The notes beneath the pieces are model-generated. The model saw nothing but the letters and a program-made list of their open reading frames with translations. It was not told where the DNA came from and did no database searches. A DNA stretch of 11,577 nt from Baffinella frigidus (lineage: Eukaryota; Cryptophyceae; Cryptomonadales; Baffinellaceae): NCBI GenBank assembly GCA_026770585.1, contig MU646309.1, positions 1,485,531 to 1,497,107 on the forward strand, in the 5' to 3' direction. A program made the translations under genes and the position numbers. Below are positions 11,213-11,577 of the stretch, piece by piece (position 1 is the first letter of the stretch; each line of letters opens with the position of its first letter).

Positions 11213-11314
11213 GCGGCGAAACGGGCCGAGGACCTTTCGCTCGGGCTGATTGATAACTCCGGCGAGCGTTTGACGCGATTGGCGGATGGGAAACCCCCCG
11301 TGGCTAGGACCTCA
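11213..11314 (+). CDS. AAKRAED block, longest copy, LRR-like
   Basis: After GGTGGAATACAG it reads AAKRAEDLSLGLIDNSGERL, then TRLADGKPPVARTS, open for 34 codons up to GGTGAT. The stretch RAEDLSLGLIDNSGERLTRLA has LRR spacing (L.L....N.GeRltrLa). The probable exon end is not clear. The downstream CCTCAGGTGATGAGCCC belongs to the repeat family at 2928-3260. Two shorter copies lie at 10253 and 11096. Confidence 0.45.
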
Positions 11315-11327
11315 GGTGATGAGCCCA

Positions 11328-11577
11328 AATCCTAAACCCCAAACTCCAAACTCCAAACTCCAAACTCCAAACTCCAAACTCCAAACTCCAAACTCCAAAC
11401 TCCAAACTCCAAACTCCAAACTCCAAACCCCAAACTCCAAACTCCAAACTCCAAACTCCAAACCTTAAACCCTACACCCTAAACCCTGAACCCTAAACCC
11501 TAAACCCTAAACCCTAAACCCTAAACCCTAAACCCTAAACCCTAAACCCTAAACCTCAAACCCCAAACCCTAAACCC
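11328..11577 (+). repeat. CCAAACT and CCCTAAA arrays to the window end
   Basis: First about eighteen near-perfect CTCCAAA units (11339-11462, one with CCCCAAA), then CCCTAAA units up to the last base. The C-rich strand is on +; a true right-hand chromosome end would show TTTAGGG, so this is interstitial unless the contig is inverted at this point. Confidence 0.95.

Noticed and set aside
11286-11468. Frame with PNSKLQT repeated many times
   Set aside because: The CCAAACT heptamer array read in one phase gives a 7-residue repeat; no sign of a real protein.

Overview
This window looks like nuclear DNA of a eukaryotic microbe or alga and not bacterial or viral DNA. No open frame is long and plausible: the longest stop-free stretches are translated simple repeats. 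Coding signal comes in short blocks of 27 to 108 bases flanked by AG on the left and often GT on the right, as expected of small exons. Heptamer arrays of the TTTAGGG type (CCCTAAA on this strand, with CCCTAAC, CCAAACT and TTGAGGG variants) occur all through the window. TTTAGGG-type repeats are typical of plants, green algae and several alveolate or chromerid-like algae. A chromerid-like or similar protist alga is only a weak guess.

Layout. 1-1441: a TTGAGGG array, then tandem copies of a degenerate leucine-rich-repeat (LRR)-like exon, with a 140-bp MITE at 292-431. 1751-2112: a telomere-like array running into a coding-like block. 2400-3740: a second MITE type, a dispersed hairpin repeat, a large foldback built of CCTCAGGTTAC-type units (about 2930-3260) and a 207-bp inverted-repeat element. 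3941-4609: one unrecognised exon copied three times, with two further copies of its 3' end embedded in telomere-like DNA. 4863-5480: several copies of another short exon. 5681-6061: two RNI-type LRR blocks, the second split by a MITE with a perfect 8-bp duplication. 6090-7070: foldbacks and degenerate repeats. 7209-8086: small candidate exons, a CT microsatellite and a 154-bp MITE with 5-bp duplications. 8400-8784: foldback elements. 8900-10016: the clearest LRR region, in which one inferred intron (9800-9958) is almost wholly telomere-type repeat. 10077-11577: more arrays, a roughly 33-bp minisatellite, a 27-bp tandem repeat and three copies of an AAKRAED-type block.

Taken together, the window reads as a decaying or rapidly remodelled LRR-gene region on the + strand. 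Exons have been duplicated locally, MITEs have inserted, and telomere-type heptamers repeatedly lie just upstream of exon starts. There is no sign of a complete gene, an RNA gene, a CRISPR array or a transposase gene. All exon calls are by eye from sequence pattern; no alignment, transcript or splice-model evidence was available.
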